Assembly: GCA_964611385.1 (NCBI GenBank)
Contig: CAZSXS010000049.1
Coordinates: forward strand, 1 to 27,770
DNA length: 27,770 nt
Direction: 5' to 3'
Source of the DNA: CAZSXS01 sp964611385
GTDB lineage: Bacteria > Bacillota > Clostridia > Lachnospirales > CAYPQA01
The notes beneath the pieces were generated by a model. The model was not told the DNA's origin and searched no databases. It saw only the letters and a list, made by a program, of their open reading frames with translations. How positions within the stretch are numbered: the first letter of the stretch is position 1; every line of letters starts with the position of its first letter. The translations under genes and the position numbers were made by a program. Below are positions 21,132-27,770 of the stretch, in pieces.

Positions 21132-22334
21132 TTACTTAAATATTCCTTTGATGACCCTGCCTTGAATTTTAGGCATATCCAAATCCAAGAGCCTTCGGAC
21201 GATGGGAGCCACATCTAACAGACTCCCGCCGGAAAGCGCTAGGTTTTGGTTGATCTCCTTGCCTGAAACGAGATAAAAAGCCTTGTACTTCTCTCGGTCG
21301 AGGGTATAGCCGTGATTAGCCGCTTCATGGCCATAAGAAAAAGCATAACCTTCTTTGGCTGAAATCCCGAAGGGCAAGTGCGTATGACCGGAGAGAAACA
21401 GCTCTTCGTCCGTCAAAAAGCGATCAAAGGCCGGGGATTGCGACAAAGCTTCCTTCGCCCGGCTGAGGATACTTTCGTTCTTTTCCTTGGCGATTAAAAA
21501 GCCAGAGCCTCCGCAGCAATGAAACCAGCAGCTGTAGTCGCTGACCTGCCCTTTTTTGTTCATAGTAAGCAGTCCGGCTTTTTCCAAGAGCTTGTTAGGG
21601 TTGAGGGTTTCCTTAATGGGGAGCTGGGCATGGTCGGATAGGACGATGACAGTCAGATCCTCCATAGTCTGGGTGGCTTCCAGAAGCTTTTCAAGGCGCT
21701 TATCCAGACGGCTCAGCGCTTGTTGGGAAGCGGTAGAGAAGCCGGAAATATGTAGAGTCGTGTCATAGTCGGCAAAGTGAAGGAACAGTAAATCAAGGTC
21801 TTTCTTTAGAAGGTCAAGGGCCACAGATAAAACAAAATTATCCAAATGGGGCTGATGATTCCTTTTTAACTTGTGCCCATGGCGTACAAATTCCTGTAGC
21901 TGAAAAAGCTTCGAGCCTGCCCGAAGACTGACTTCGATCTGGCTTTTTGTGGTGTTCGAGAAAATCTCCGGCATGTTATACATAATTTCAGAGGCATTGG
22001 CCGTGACCGGCCACAAAACGCTCCCCACCTTCAAGCCCTTCTTGTGCGCCGCCGTAAACAGGGTGTCCACCTTAAAATCCTTGGCATACCAATACCAGTC
22101 GGGGACCCGTTTTTCCGGCTGAGGCCTGGTGTTGTCGATAATGCCATGCATATAGGGCTGGCAACCTGTCACGATGGACGCATGGATGGGATAGGTATTT
22201 GAAACAAACACCGTATTCACTTCACGGACAAGAGTCCCTATCTTGCAAAGACCGGAAAAAGCCTTCATCTGCAAAAGACTGTCTACGTCCTTACTGCCTA
22301 CGGCATCAAAGCTAATCATTAAAACCTTACTCAC
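21132..22334 (-). CDS. Type I phosphodiesterase / nucleotide pyrophosphatase family protein
   Basis: A 400-residue alkaline-phosphatase-superfamily enzyme. MISFDAVG (Asp10) binds the first metal, SNTYPIHASIVTG (Thr47) has the catalytic Thr, FADYDTTLH and LSDHAQL give further metal ligands, and GHEAANHGYT near the end a final His. Such enzymes split nucleotide or lipid phosphodiesters. There is no signal peptide or membrane segment, which suggests a cytoplasmic substrate. It starts at GTG with GGAGG nine bases upstream. It heads the operon with the transporter and mtaD, so nucleotide salvage is a reasonable guess; phosphoglycerol- or phosphonate-type substrates cannot be ruled out. Confidence 0.88.
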   Translation of the reverse strand: MSKVLMISFDAVGSKDVDSLLQMKAFSGLCKIGTLVREVNTVFVSNTYPIHASIVTGCQPYMHGIIDNTRPQPEKRVPDWYWYAKDFKVDTLFTAAHKKGLKVGSVLWPVTANASEIMYNMPEIFSNTTKSQIEVSLRAGSKLFQLQEFVRHGHKLKRNHQPHLDNFVLSVALDLLKKDLDLLFLHFADYDTTLHISGFSTASQQALSRLDKRLEKLLEATQTMEDLTVIVLSDHAQLPIKETLNPNKLLEKAGLLTMNKKGQVSDYSCWFHCCGGSGFLIAKEKNESILSRAKEALSQSPAFDRFLTDEELFLSGHTHLPFGISAKEGYAFSYGHEAANHGYTLDREKYKAFYLVSGKEINQNLALSGGSLLDVAPIVRRLLDLDMPKIQGRVIKGIFK

Positions 22335-22404
22335 TGTTAAAAACCTCCAGCGTTGTCAATTTACTGTCTGTTGGAAATGTTCTCTTGCTTTTTTCATGAA
22401 GAGC

Positions 22405-22433
22405 ATCATATCAAAATTGGGAGGGATTGGCAA
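22405..22433 (-). promoter_or_regulatory. Sigma-A promoter of the phosphodiesterase operon
   Basis: On the minus strand, TTGCCA (22428-22433) and TATGAT (22405-22410) are 17 bases apart. Transcription would start about 65 bases before the GTG at 22334. The -35 box touches the terminator stem at 22435. Confidence 0.5.
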
Positions 22434-22434
22434 C

Positions 22435-22471
22435 AACAAAAACGCCCCCAAAACTTGAGGGCGTTTTTGTT
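22435..22471. terminator. Terminator-like hairpin in a divergent gap
   Basis: AACAAAAACGCCC pairs perfectly with GGGCGTTTTTGTT around an 11-base loop; U-rich tails occur on both strands. It lies between two divergent genes where no ordinary gene end is expected, so it may shield one promoter from the other or stop antisense transcription. Confidence 0.8.
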
Positions 22472-22532
22472 TTGTATAATCCTCTTCTTTCATCACATAC
22501 TAACACAATAAAATAAAGAAGGGAGTCAAAGT

Positions 22533-22967
22533 ATGGACACAAATCTTGAATTATTAAATTACCTTTATCAAAATGCTCAAATGGGCATAGACACCACGAA
22601 GCAGCTGCTAGGCATCTGCCAGGATGAACATTTTAAGCAGGTACTGGAATCTCAGCATAAGGAGTACATGAAAATTTTTACGGAAGCAGAGAAATACATT
22701 CAGGCGGAGGGCAAGGATCCCAAGGAAATAGGAACCCTTACCAAGATCACCACCTACCTGATGATCAACATGAACACCCTCACTGACAAGTCTCCTTCCC
22801 ACATTGCGGAGATGATGATCCGTGGAAGCACCATGGGCATCACCGAGGTCACCAAAGACTTAAACAGCTACACCAATGCAAAGGGAGATTACCTGCACCT
22901 GGCCCGTCAGCTTTTAAGCTTTGAGCAAAACAATATTGAAGAGCTTAAAAAGTTTTTGAAAGCTTAA
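22533..22967 (+). CDS. Ferritin-like helical protein of unknown function
   Basis: A 144-residue, all-helical protein of the clostridial ferritin-like/DUF2383-type group: LLNYLYQNAQMGIDTTKQLL, HKEYMKIFTEAEKYIQAEGK, KITTYLMINMNTLTDKSPSH, MIRGSTMGITEVTKDLNSY and LLSFEQNNIEELKKFLKA align with a four-helix bundle. Glu and His residues recur in the helices, but a full di-iron site is not certain. No signal peptide. GAAGGGAG lies before the ATG. It is a single gene, divergent from the phosphodiesterase operon, and its stop codon overlaps that of yesN on the other strand (shared TTAA at 22964-22967). The family has no established function. Confidence 0.8.
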   Translation: MDTNLELLNYLYQNAQMGIDTTKQLLGICQDEHFKQVLESQHKEYMKIFTEAEKYIQAEGKDPKEIGTLTKITTYLMINMNTLTDKSPSHIAEMMIRGSTMGITEVTKDLNSYTNAKGDYLHLARQLLSFEQNNIEELKKFLKA

Positions 22968-23746
22968 ACAAAAGCCGAGCTGCTTTCCATCTTTTTGAAT
23001 AAAGTCGGCGTAAGCCCCGTCTGGGATTTGAAAACCTTACAAAAATAAAAGTAATCCTTAAAGCCACAGGAAAGCGCAATCTCCTGGATGGGGCAATCGG
23101 TTTTGAGAAGACTCTTCGCCTTTTCAATCCGAAAGCTGGTTAAGTATATGGTAAAGTTTATTCCGGTACTCTGCTTGAAAATCTTGCTGAGGTATTTGTG
23201 ATCATAGTTCAGCTGCTGGGCAATGGAAGTTAAGTTGATATTTTCCTTGTAATGCGCCGACACAAAATCCCGTATTCGGGTTACAAGCTTCTCGCTGCTT
23301 TGCTCATGAATTTTGTTTTGCTCTGGAGCTTTTTCTTCACTTGCGCTTTCCGACTTTTCTTTTATGACTTCAGGTTCCAGCCGCTTTCGCACATCCAATA
23401 AAACCTCGGTCAAGACTTCTTGGGTAACGGGCTTCAAAAGGTAATCGTGGGTTTTGTACTTGATGGCTGTCCGCGCATATTCAAACTCCTGAAAACCGCT
23501 GACGGCGACAAGGATCACCTCTGAATCAAACTCTCGAACCTTCTTCATTAGCATCAGTCCATCCATCCCCGGCATCTTGATATCCGTAACGATTACGTTT
23601 GGGCGGTGCAGCTTGGCTTTTTCTAAGGCCTCCAAGCCATTCATTGCTGTGGCGCAGATATAAAACCCCAAAGCCTTCCAATCCAAAAGCTCCGTCAAGC
23701 CCCTAAGCCCCCAAATCTCATCGTCTACAATCAAAACAGTGATCAT
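22964..23746 (-). CDS. yesN: Response regulator, AraC type (YesN-like)
   Basis: A 260-residue DNA-binding response regulator. The receiver domain (1-120) has Asp8/Asp9, the phosphate acceptor Asp55 in VTDIKMPGMDG and Lys105 in DYLLKPVT. After an acidic Lys/Glu linker, the C-terminal AraC domain has two helix-turn-helix units: SIAQQLNYDHKYLSKIFKQS and EIALSCGFKDYFYFCKVFKS. It is shorter than many YesN proteins because the linker is brief. Its ATG overlaps the stop of the sensor kinase gene (ATGA), so both are translated together. Such pairs usually control the neighbouring sugar ABC transporter, here on the opposite strand at 25868. Confidence 0.94.
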   Translation of the reverse strand: MITVLIVDDEIWGLRGLTELLDWKALGFYICATAMNGLEALEKAKLHRPNVIVTDIKMPGMDGLMLMKKVREFDSEVILVAVSGFQEFEYARTAIKYKTHDYLLKPVTQEVLTEVLLDVRKRLEPEVIKEKSESASEEKAPEQNKIHEQSSEKLVTRIRDFVSAHYKENINLTSIAQQLNYDHKYLSKIFKQSTGINFTIYLTSFRIEKAKSLLKTDCPIQEIALSCGFKDYFYFCKVFKSQTGLTPTLFKKMESSSAFV

Positions 23747-25506
23747 ATCTCTTCCTCCAAGCCCGTAGCCGGAATACTGATCTTAATCAGTGTCCCCATT
23801 TCCCTGCTGCTCTCAAGCGTAATCTTCCCTTTTTGGTTATAATAAAGGTAAATTCTCCTCGCAATATTTTTAAGTCCAATACACTCATGGTTGTCTTTGT
23901 CGGCAAGGCAGCTCTCCAGTGTGTTTTGAATGAGCTTGCATTCCTTTTCGTCCATGCCGACTCCGTCATCTTTAATCACGATACAAAGCGTGTCAGCATC
24001 CTTAAAAATAGATAGAATAATCTGCCCCTTCCCTAGTTTAGGCTCAATGCCGTGTATATAAGAGTTTTCAATCAGCGGTTGAAGGATAAATTTAGGGATC
24101 GTACAGGTTTTGACGGCTTCTTCTATATGGAATACAAACTCCACCTTCTCCGGAAAGCGGATATTTTGAATGGCCAAGAAATGCTTCACACAGGTCAATT
24201 CATCTTGCACCTGTACAAAATTCCCGCTTTTGACGTTGTATTTCAAAAGGCTAGCTAGGGATATGGCGATATCCTTTATTCCATCAATTTTATAATACAA
24301 GCCCATGCCCTTCATACAGTCCAGGGTATTATAAAGAAAATGAGGATTGAGCTGACTTTGCAGTGCGAAAATTTTTGCATCCTTGCTTTCAATTTCTTTC
24401 TTATACAGGTTGTTTTTGATATCCAAATTGTCACTATGCAGTTTTTGTATTCGCTGTATCATCAAATTAAAGCCATCGGCAAGGATTTTAAATTCGTTCT
24501 TGTTGTTTCTATTGATAACGGCTCTGGCTTCCATATCGTTTTCCGCTGCTTTTTCCATGGCACCCAGCAGGATATCCACGTCCTTTTTCATATTCTTCAC
24601 AAACTGAAAATAGATAAACACAATGGACAAGACGATTAGAACCACCAAGCCATAGATAACCTTTGTACTAAAGTTAAGCTGCTGCAAAACTTGCTCGACT
24701 GGGGCAATGATGATCCCAATAAAGCCGGTATTGGGGATCTCTGTGCTGGCAAGGATAAAATTTTTCTTTTGATCACTGATAATGCTTTGATTGTTCTCAA
24801 CCGCCTTCAGCAAGAGGTCCACAGCAGGGTAATCACCGCTGTGATTTTCATTGGTTTGAACAACGACAGTGCCGTTTTGATCCAGGAGCAAGGTCATATA
24901 ATTCTCCACGCTGTTTGTATTGACCAAGGTATTCCAGAAGTTTTGAATATCCAACTCAAACACGCAGTAACCTATATACTCATCAACGAGCAGCTTTTTA
25001 GGATGGTAACGATAGATGGGTTTAAAAACCAGGATTGTGTTATGGTCATTGGTCTTGTGTATGGTATAGCTTAGGACCGAAGACTTTGGAGGGGTTGCCA
25101 TGTTTAACTGCGTATGCAGTTTTTGCGTTAGCGCCCCAAGCTTTCCGATGGCGCAGCTTTTCCCTTCGGGTGAGATCAAAGACAAATCCTTAATGGAGGG
25201 TTCCAGTTCGATAAAATTAAAAGCAATGGATCTGATTTCCGACATGGTCATGGTACGCTCATAGATATCATCACTGGTTAGAAAGGTCTGGATGGAAAGA
25301 TCATAGACGACCATGTTCATGATCCGATCAATCTTTTCAAAATAGCTATACAAAATTTCATTCGCTCGACTCATGTTCGCCCGTTCAAAGGACATGGTCT
25401 TTTGAATAAGCAAGTCAGACATATAAATATTAATGAAGAGCCCCGTTGCCATAAAAAACACAACAATAATAATAAGCAAAGTCAGCATACTTTTTCTAAT
25501 GGTCAT
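23743..25506 (-). CDS. yesM: Sensor histidine kinase (YesM-like)
   Basis: A 587-residue membrane sensor kinase. The first transmembrane helix is at about residues 7-29, an extracellular sensing domain follows to about 280, and the second helix (VIYGLVVLIVLSIVFIYFQF) is at 283-302. A HAMP-like linker leads to the His_kinase domain of the LytS/YesM type with His389 in LNPHFLYNTL, then the ATPase domain with Asn481 in PLIENSYIHGI and DDGVGMD. AGGAGG precedes the ATG. It probably senses an extracellular oligosaccharide and phosphorylates the YesN partner. It is divergent from the permease operon, with a 361-base regulatory gap between them. Confidence 0.94.
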   Translation of the reverse strand: MTIRKSMLTLLIIIVVFFMATGLFINIYMSDLLIQKTMSFERANMSRANEILYSYFEKIDRIMNMVVYDLSIQTFLTSDDIYERTMTMSEIRSIAFNFIELEPSIKDLSLISPEGKSCAIGKLGALTQKLHTQLNMATPPKSSVLSYTIHKTNDHNTILVFKPIYRYHPKKLLVDEYIGYCVFELDIQNFWNTLVNTNSVENYMTLLLDQNGTVVVQTNENHSGDYPAVDLLLKAVENNQSIISDQKKNFILASTEIPNTGFIGIIIAPVEQVLQQLNFSTKVIYGLVVLIVLSIVFIYFQFVKNMKKDVDILLGAMEKAAENDMEARAVINRNNKNEFKILADGFNLMIQRIQKLHSDNLDIKNNLYKKEIESKDAKIFALQSQLNPHFLYNTLDCMKGMGLYYKIDGIKDIAISLASLLKYNVKSGNFVQVQDELTCVKHFLAIQNIRFPEKVEFVFHIEEAVKTCTIPKFILQPLIENSYIHGIEPKLGKGQIILSIFKDADTLCIVIKDDGVGMDEKECKLIQNTLESCLADKDNHECIGLKNIARRIYLYYNQKGKITLESSREMGTLIKISIPATGLEEEI

Positions 25507-25536
25507 GACACCCTCCTAAAGAGATTAAACGAACAC

Positions 25537-25634
25537 TGATAACACAGTACGCCTGTTGGCAGTATATACAGTCAACGATTGATAACACGATACGTTCAAA
25601 GCATCGCTTTGCGTACATTGCCGTTGACAGTATA
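25537..25634. repeat. Paired direct repeats and hairpin in the regulatory gap
   Basis: Two blocks are each repeated in the same order: TGATAACACAGTACG (25537) with GTTGGCAGTATA (25555), then TGATAACACGATACG (25580) with GTTGACAGTATA (25623). A small hairpin, CAAAGC-ATC-GCTTTG (25597-25611), lies inside the second unit. They could be binding sites for the YesN regulator. Confidence 0.55.
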
Positions 25635-25635
25635 G

Positions 25636-25704
25636 CTTAGGAAGCTATGGAGTACAACAGGGAAAAAATTACCGCTGGCTCTTGAAACTATAGAGCTTCC
25701 TAAG
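25636..25704. promoter_or_regulatory. Inverted repeat CTTAGGAAGCT / AGCTTCCTAAG, possible operator
   Basis: Perfect 11-base arms at 25636-25646 and 25694-25704, extended by ATAG-like pairs, are 47 bases apart. They lie between divergent yesM and the sugar permease genes. The distance suits either a long hairpin or a two-site operator. No gene is seen in 25507-25867. Confidence 0.5.
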
Positions 25705-25867
25705 ATTATTTTTGCCAAGCATGCCAGAACAAAGCAAAAAAAGGACTCATCAAGAGCAAATGAAGGAAAATTTACATAGGATAGCGGAATATTTCTATAC
25801 GAAGCGAAAGCAAATACTGCTATAGTAAAACAAGGTAATCATTATTTTTTTAGAACGGAGGTAGACT

Positions 25868-26803
25868 ATGAACGGGAAAGCAGTCAAAAAAGAAGGAAGC
25901 AAAAGTGTACTGACCAAAATCCTGAATTACAAGTATTTTTATCTGATGTTGATTCCGGCTTTGCTATGGTACTTGCTCTTTTGTTACGCTCCCATGTATG
26001 GAGTGATTGTGGCTTTCAAAGATTTCAAGTATAACTTGGGGATCCTAGGCAGTCCCTTCGTTGGCTTAGCCAACTTCGAAAAGCTCTTCAGAACCCCAGC
26101 GTTTTTTGCGGTCTTGAAAAACACCATCATCATCAGCTTAGGGAGGCTCTTGTTTTGCTTTCCAGTGCCGGTTATTTTAGCCCTCTTGTTGAACGAGCTG
26201 AAAAACCAAGTACTGAAGCGCTCCGTTCAAACGGTCTTGTACCTTCCCCACTTTCTTTCATGGGTCATTATGTACGGTATCCTGTACAATATACTCTCCC
26301 TTGACAACGGTATCATCAATAAGATTTTGGTTCACTTCGGAAAGGAAAGTTTTAACTTTCTGACCAACTCCAAAGTCTTTCGCCCTTTGATTTTTCTTTC
26401 TTCCATCTGGAAAGATGCAGGTTGGGGTACCATTATTTATCTCTCTGCTTTGGCAGGGATCAATCCCGAAATCTACGAAGCGGCCCGGATCGACGGAGCC
26501 AAGCGCTTTGATCTGCTGGTTCACATCACCTGGCCGGAGTTGAAGAGCACAGTCATTGTTATGCTGATACTTGCAGCCGGCAACATTATGAATGCGGGCT
26601 TCGATCAAATCTTTAACCTGTACAACCCAGCCGTTTATTCAACAGGCGATATCTTGGATACGTATGTTTATCGAGTGACGATTTTAAATGCGGAGTATGG
26701 CTTCGGTACTGCTCTTGGTCTGTTTAAATCCGTCATCAACTGCTTCCTGCTGTTTGGCGTAAACAGAGCCGCTAAGCTCATGGGCAACTCAGGCATTTAT
26801 TAA
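25868..26803 (+). CDS. Sugar ABC transporter permease (LplB/YteP-like)
   Basis: An inner-membrane permease of 311 residues with six hydrophobic segments, beginning with LMLIPALLWYLLFCYAPMYG at about 30-50. The cytoplasmic EAA loop is EAARIDGAKRFDLLVHITWP, typical of carbohydrate transporters that work with an MsmX-like shared ATPase. The match to the LplB/YteP group (oligosaccharide, often polygalacturonan or glycan fragments) rests on the start and the TIIYLSALAGINPEIYEAA segment. GGAGG precedes the ATG. It lies 14 bases ahead of the second permease gene. No ATPase gene is in the window, and regulation by the divergent YesM/YesN pair is likely. Confidence 0.93.
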   Translation: MNGKAVKKEGSKSVLTKILNYKYFYLMLIPALLWYLLFCYAPMYGVIVAFKDFKYNLGILGSPFVGLANFEKLFRTPAFFAVLKNTIIISLGRLLFCFPVPVILALLLNELKNQVLKRSVQTVLYLPHFLSWVIMYGILYNILSLDNGIINKILVHFGKESFNFLTNSKVFRPLIFLSSIWKDAGWGTIIYLSALAGINPEIYEAARIDGAKRFDLLVHITWPELKSTVIVMLILAAGNIMNAGFDQIFNLYNPAVYSTGDILDTYVYRVTILNAEYGFGTALGLFKSVINCFLLFGVNRAAKLMGNSGIY

Positions 26804-26817
26804 AGGGGGGTGTATTG

Positions 26818-27708
26818 ATGTCGTCGAAAGGTTTAAGCTTTGGTGAAAGAATTTTTGATATTTTCAATGTCAGCTTTTTTATTCTTTTATCATTTTTAAT
26901 GCTTTATCCGTTTTGGAATGTATTTGTGGTATCCATCTCCGACTACAAGGAATACGCCGCTAAGGTTTTTTACCTCTGGCCAGAAACCTTCAATCTTGAA
27001 TCCTACAAGTTCATTTTTTCAACCAGCGAAATTTTCAACTCCATGAAGGTCACTGTCACCATCACGCTGCTGGGAACCCTCATTGCGATCCTGATGACCA
27101 CCATGGCGGCCTACGCTCTTTCCAAAAAAGATTTGCCTGGGCGAAACGTGTTTTTTACCTATATTATCCTGACGATGTTTTTTGGGGGCGGACTGGTTCC
27201 TTACTACATCAACATGAAAAGACTTGGACTCGTGGACAGTCTCTGGGTTTTGATTCTGCCTGGTGCCATGAGCACCTACAATATGATCATCATCAAAAAC
27301 TACTTTAACACGCTCCCGGAGAGTCTTGAAGAATCAGCGGCCATTGAAGGTGCCAATGACATTCAGATTTTACTGAGAATCATCATCCCCATTTCCAAGC
27401 CCGTAATCGCGACTTTCACTTTATTTTACGGCGTGGCCTTTTGGAATGAGTGGTGGCACGCCACACTTTTTATCAACAACCAGGCGCTCTTTACTCTACA
27501 AAAAATCCTACGGGACATGGTTGTCCGAAACACCGTCATGAGTGAAATGGCCTCCAGTTACGCCAGCGCTTCCGGCGCAAAATTTCTTCACACAGAAAAC
27601 ATCAAAATGGCAACCGTTATCGTGGCCACAGTTCCGATCCTGATGGCCTACCCCTTCCTACAAAAATACTTTGCCAAGGGAATTATGATCGGAGCTGTAA
27701 AGTCTTAA
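26818..27708 (+). CDS. Sugar ABC transporter permease (LplC/YtcP-like)
   Basis: The second permease, 296 residues from the ATG at 26818; a TTG one codon before it is also possible, and GGGGGGTG is the ribosome binding site. Six hydrophobic segments begin with FFILLSFLMLYPFWNVFVVS. The EAA loop is ESAAIEGANDIQILLRIIIP. FNTLPESLEESA and FWNEWWHATLFI are characteristic of the LplC/YtcP group. It pairs with the LplB-like permease. The family order is usually permease, permease, extracellular lipoprotein, so the binding protein is expected just past the window end. Bases 27709-27770 hold only a G-rich stretch with no start codon of note. Confidence 0.93.
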   Translation: MSSKGLSFGERIFDIFNVSFFILLSFLMLYPFWNVFVVSISDYKEYAAKVFYLWPETFNLESYKFIFSTSEIFNSMKVTVTITLLGTLIAILMTTMAAYALSKKDLPGRNVFFTYIILTMFFGGGLVPYYINMKRLGLVDSLWVLILPGAMSTYNMIIIKNYFNTLPESLEESAAIEGANDIQILLRIIIPISKPVIATFTLFYGVAFWNEWWHATLFINNQALFTLQKILRDMVVRNTVMSEMASSYASASGAKFLHTENIKMATVIVATVPILMAYPFLQKYFAKGIMIGAVKS

Positions 27709-27770
27709 AAGATAAATACCTTGGGAGAAGGGGCGGGGCACCCTTTTTCTGAAAAACCGTGGGGGGAAGC

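Noticed and set aside
27709..27770. Terminator after the second permease
   Set aside because: CACCCTTTTTC and GAAAAACCGTG pair only imperfectly and no T-run follows before the window ends; a downstream lipoprotein gene in the same operon is more likely.

Overview
The window looks like chromosomal DNA of an endospore-forming Firmicute, most likely of the Clostridia. This rests on strong AGGAGG-type ribosome binding sites, TTG and GTG starts, a YesM/YesN two-component pair beside LplB/LplC-type sugar permeases, a clostridial-style ferritin-like protein, and small Cys-rich proteins that resemble spore-surface proteins. I cannot name the genus. No rRNA, tRNA, CRISPR array or intact insertion sequence was seen.

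Region 1 (1-7.5 kb) is a sugar-nucleotide and glycosylation locus. rmlA and rmlB (minus strand) should make dTDP-4-keto-6-deoxyglucose; no rmlC or rmlD is present. A divergent plus-strand operon encodes a glycosyltransferase, a DegT-type aminotransferase, two related NeuD/PglD/VioB-like acyltransferases and a second glycosyltransferase paralogous to the first. The likely product is a dTDP-4-acylamino-4,6-dideoxyhexose (viosamine or Fuc4N type) that the two transferases may attach to a surface target. A sigma-K-like promoter precedes the operon, and a bidirectional terminator ends it.

Region 2 (7.5-10.3 kb, minus strand) is a tight run of eight small genes, two of which are under 60 codons. 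Several share an Asn-Gln-rich segment, and some a second short beta-rich segment. The last gene carries 11 Cys-His pentapeptide-type repeats. I read this as a cluster of spore-coat or exosporium-like structural proteins; that is inference.

Region 3 (10.4-13.8 kb, plus strand) is an acyl-carrier operon: MaoC-like hydratase, FabG-like reductase, FkbH-like protein and a stand-alone acyl carrier protein. It could build the acyl group that one acyltransferase of region 1 puts on the amino sugar. Similar pairings of VioA/VioB-like genes with ACP genes are known from flagellin glycosylation islands.

Region 4 (13.9-16.7 kb) is AT-rich and looks acquired: two GNAT acetyltransferases and a P-loop kinase-like protein sit in two cassette-like units with matching flanks, followed by an unusual protein-kinase-like gene on the minus strand. 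Region 5 (16.7-18.5 kb) has two more Cys-containing spore-surface-like genes, the second with an in-frame amber codon at position 6. Region 6 (18.5-22.5 kb, minus) is a nucleoside/phosphoester operon: type I phosphodiesterase, UMF1-type transporter and MTA/SAH deaminase. Region 7 (22.5-27.7 kb) holds a ferritin-like protein, the YesN/YesM regulators and two sugar ABC permeases whose binding protein presumably lies beyond the window.

A family of roughly 95-bp imperfect palindromes with ACTCAGTC/GACTGAGT ends occurs four times (plus fragments) between genes, and is the main repetitive element here.
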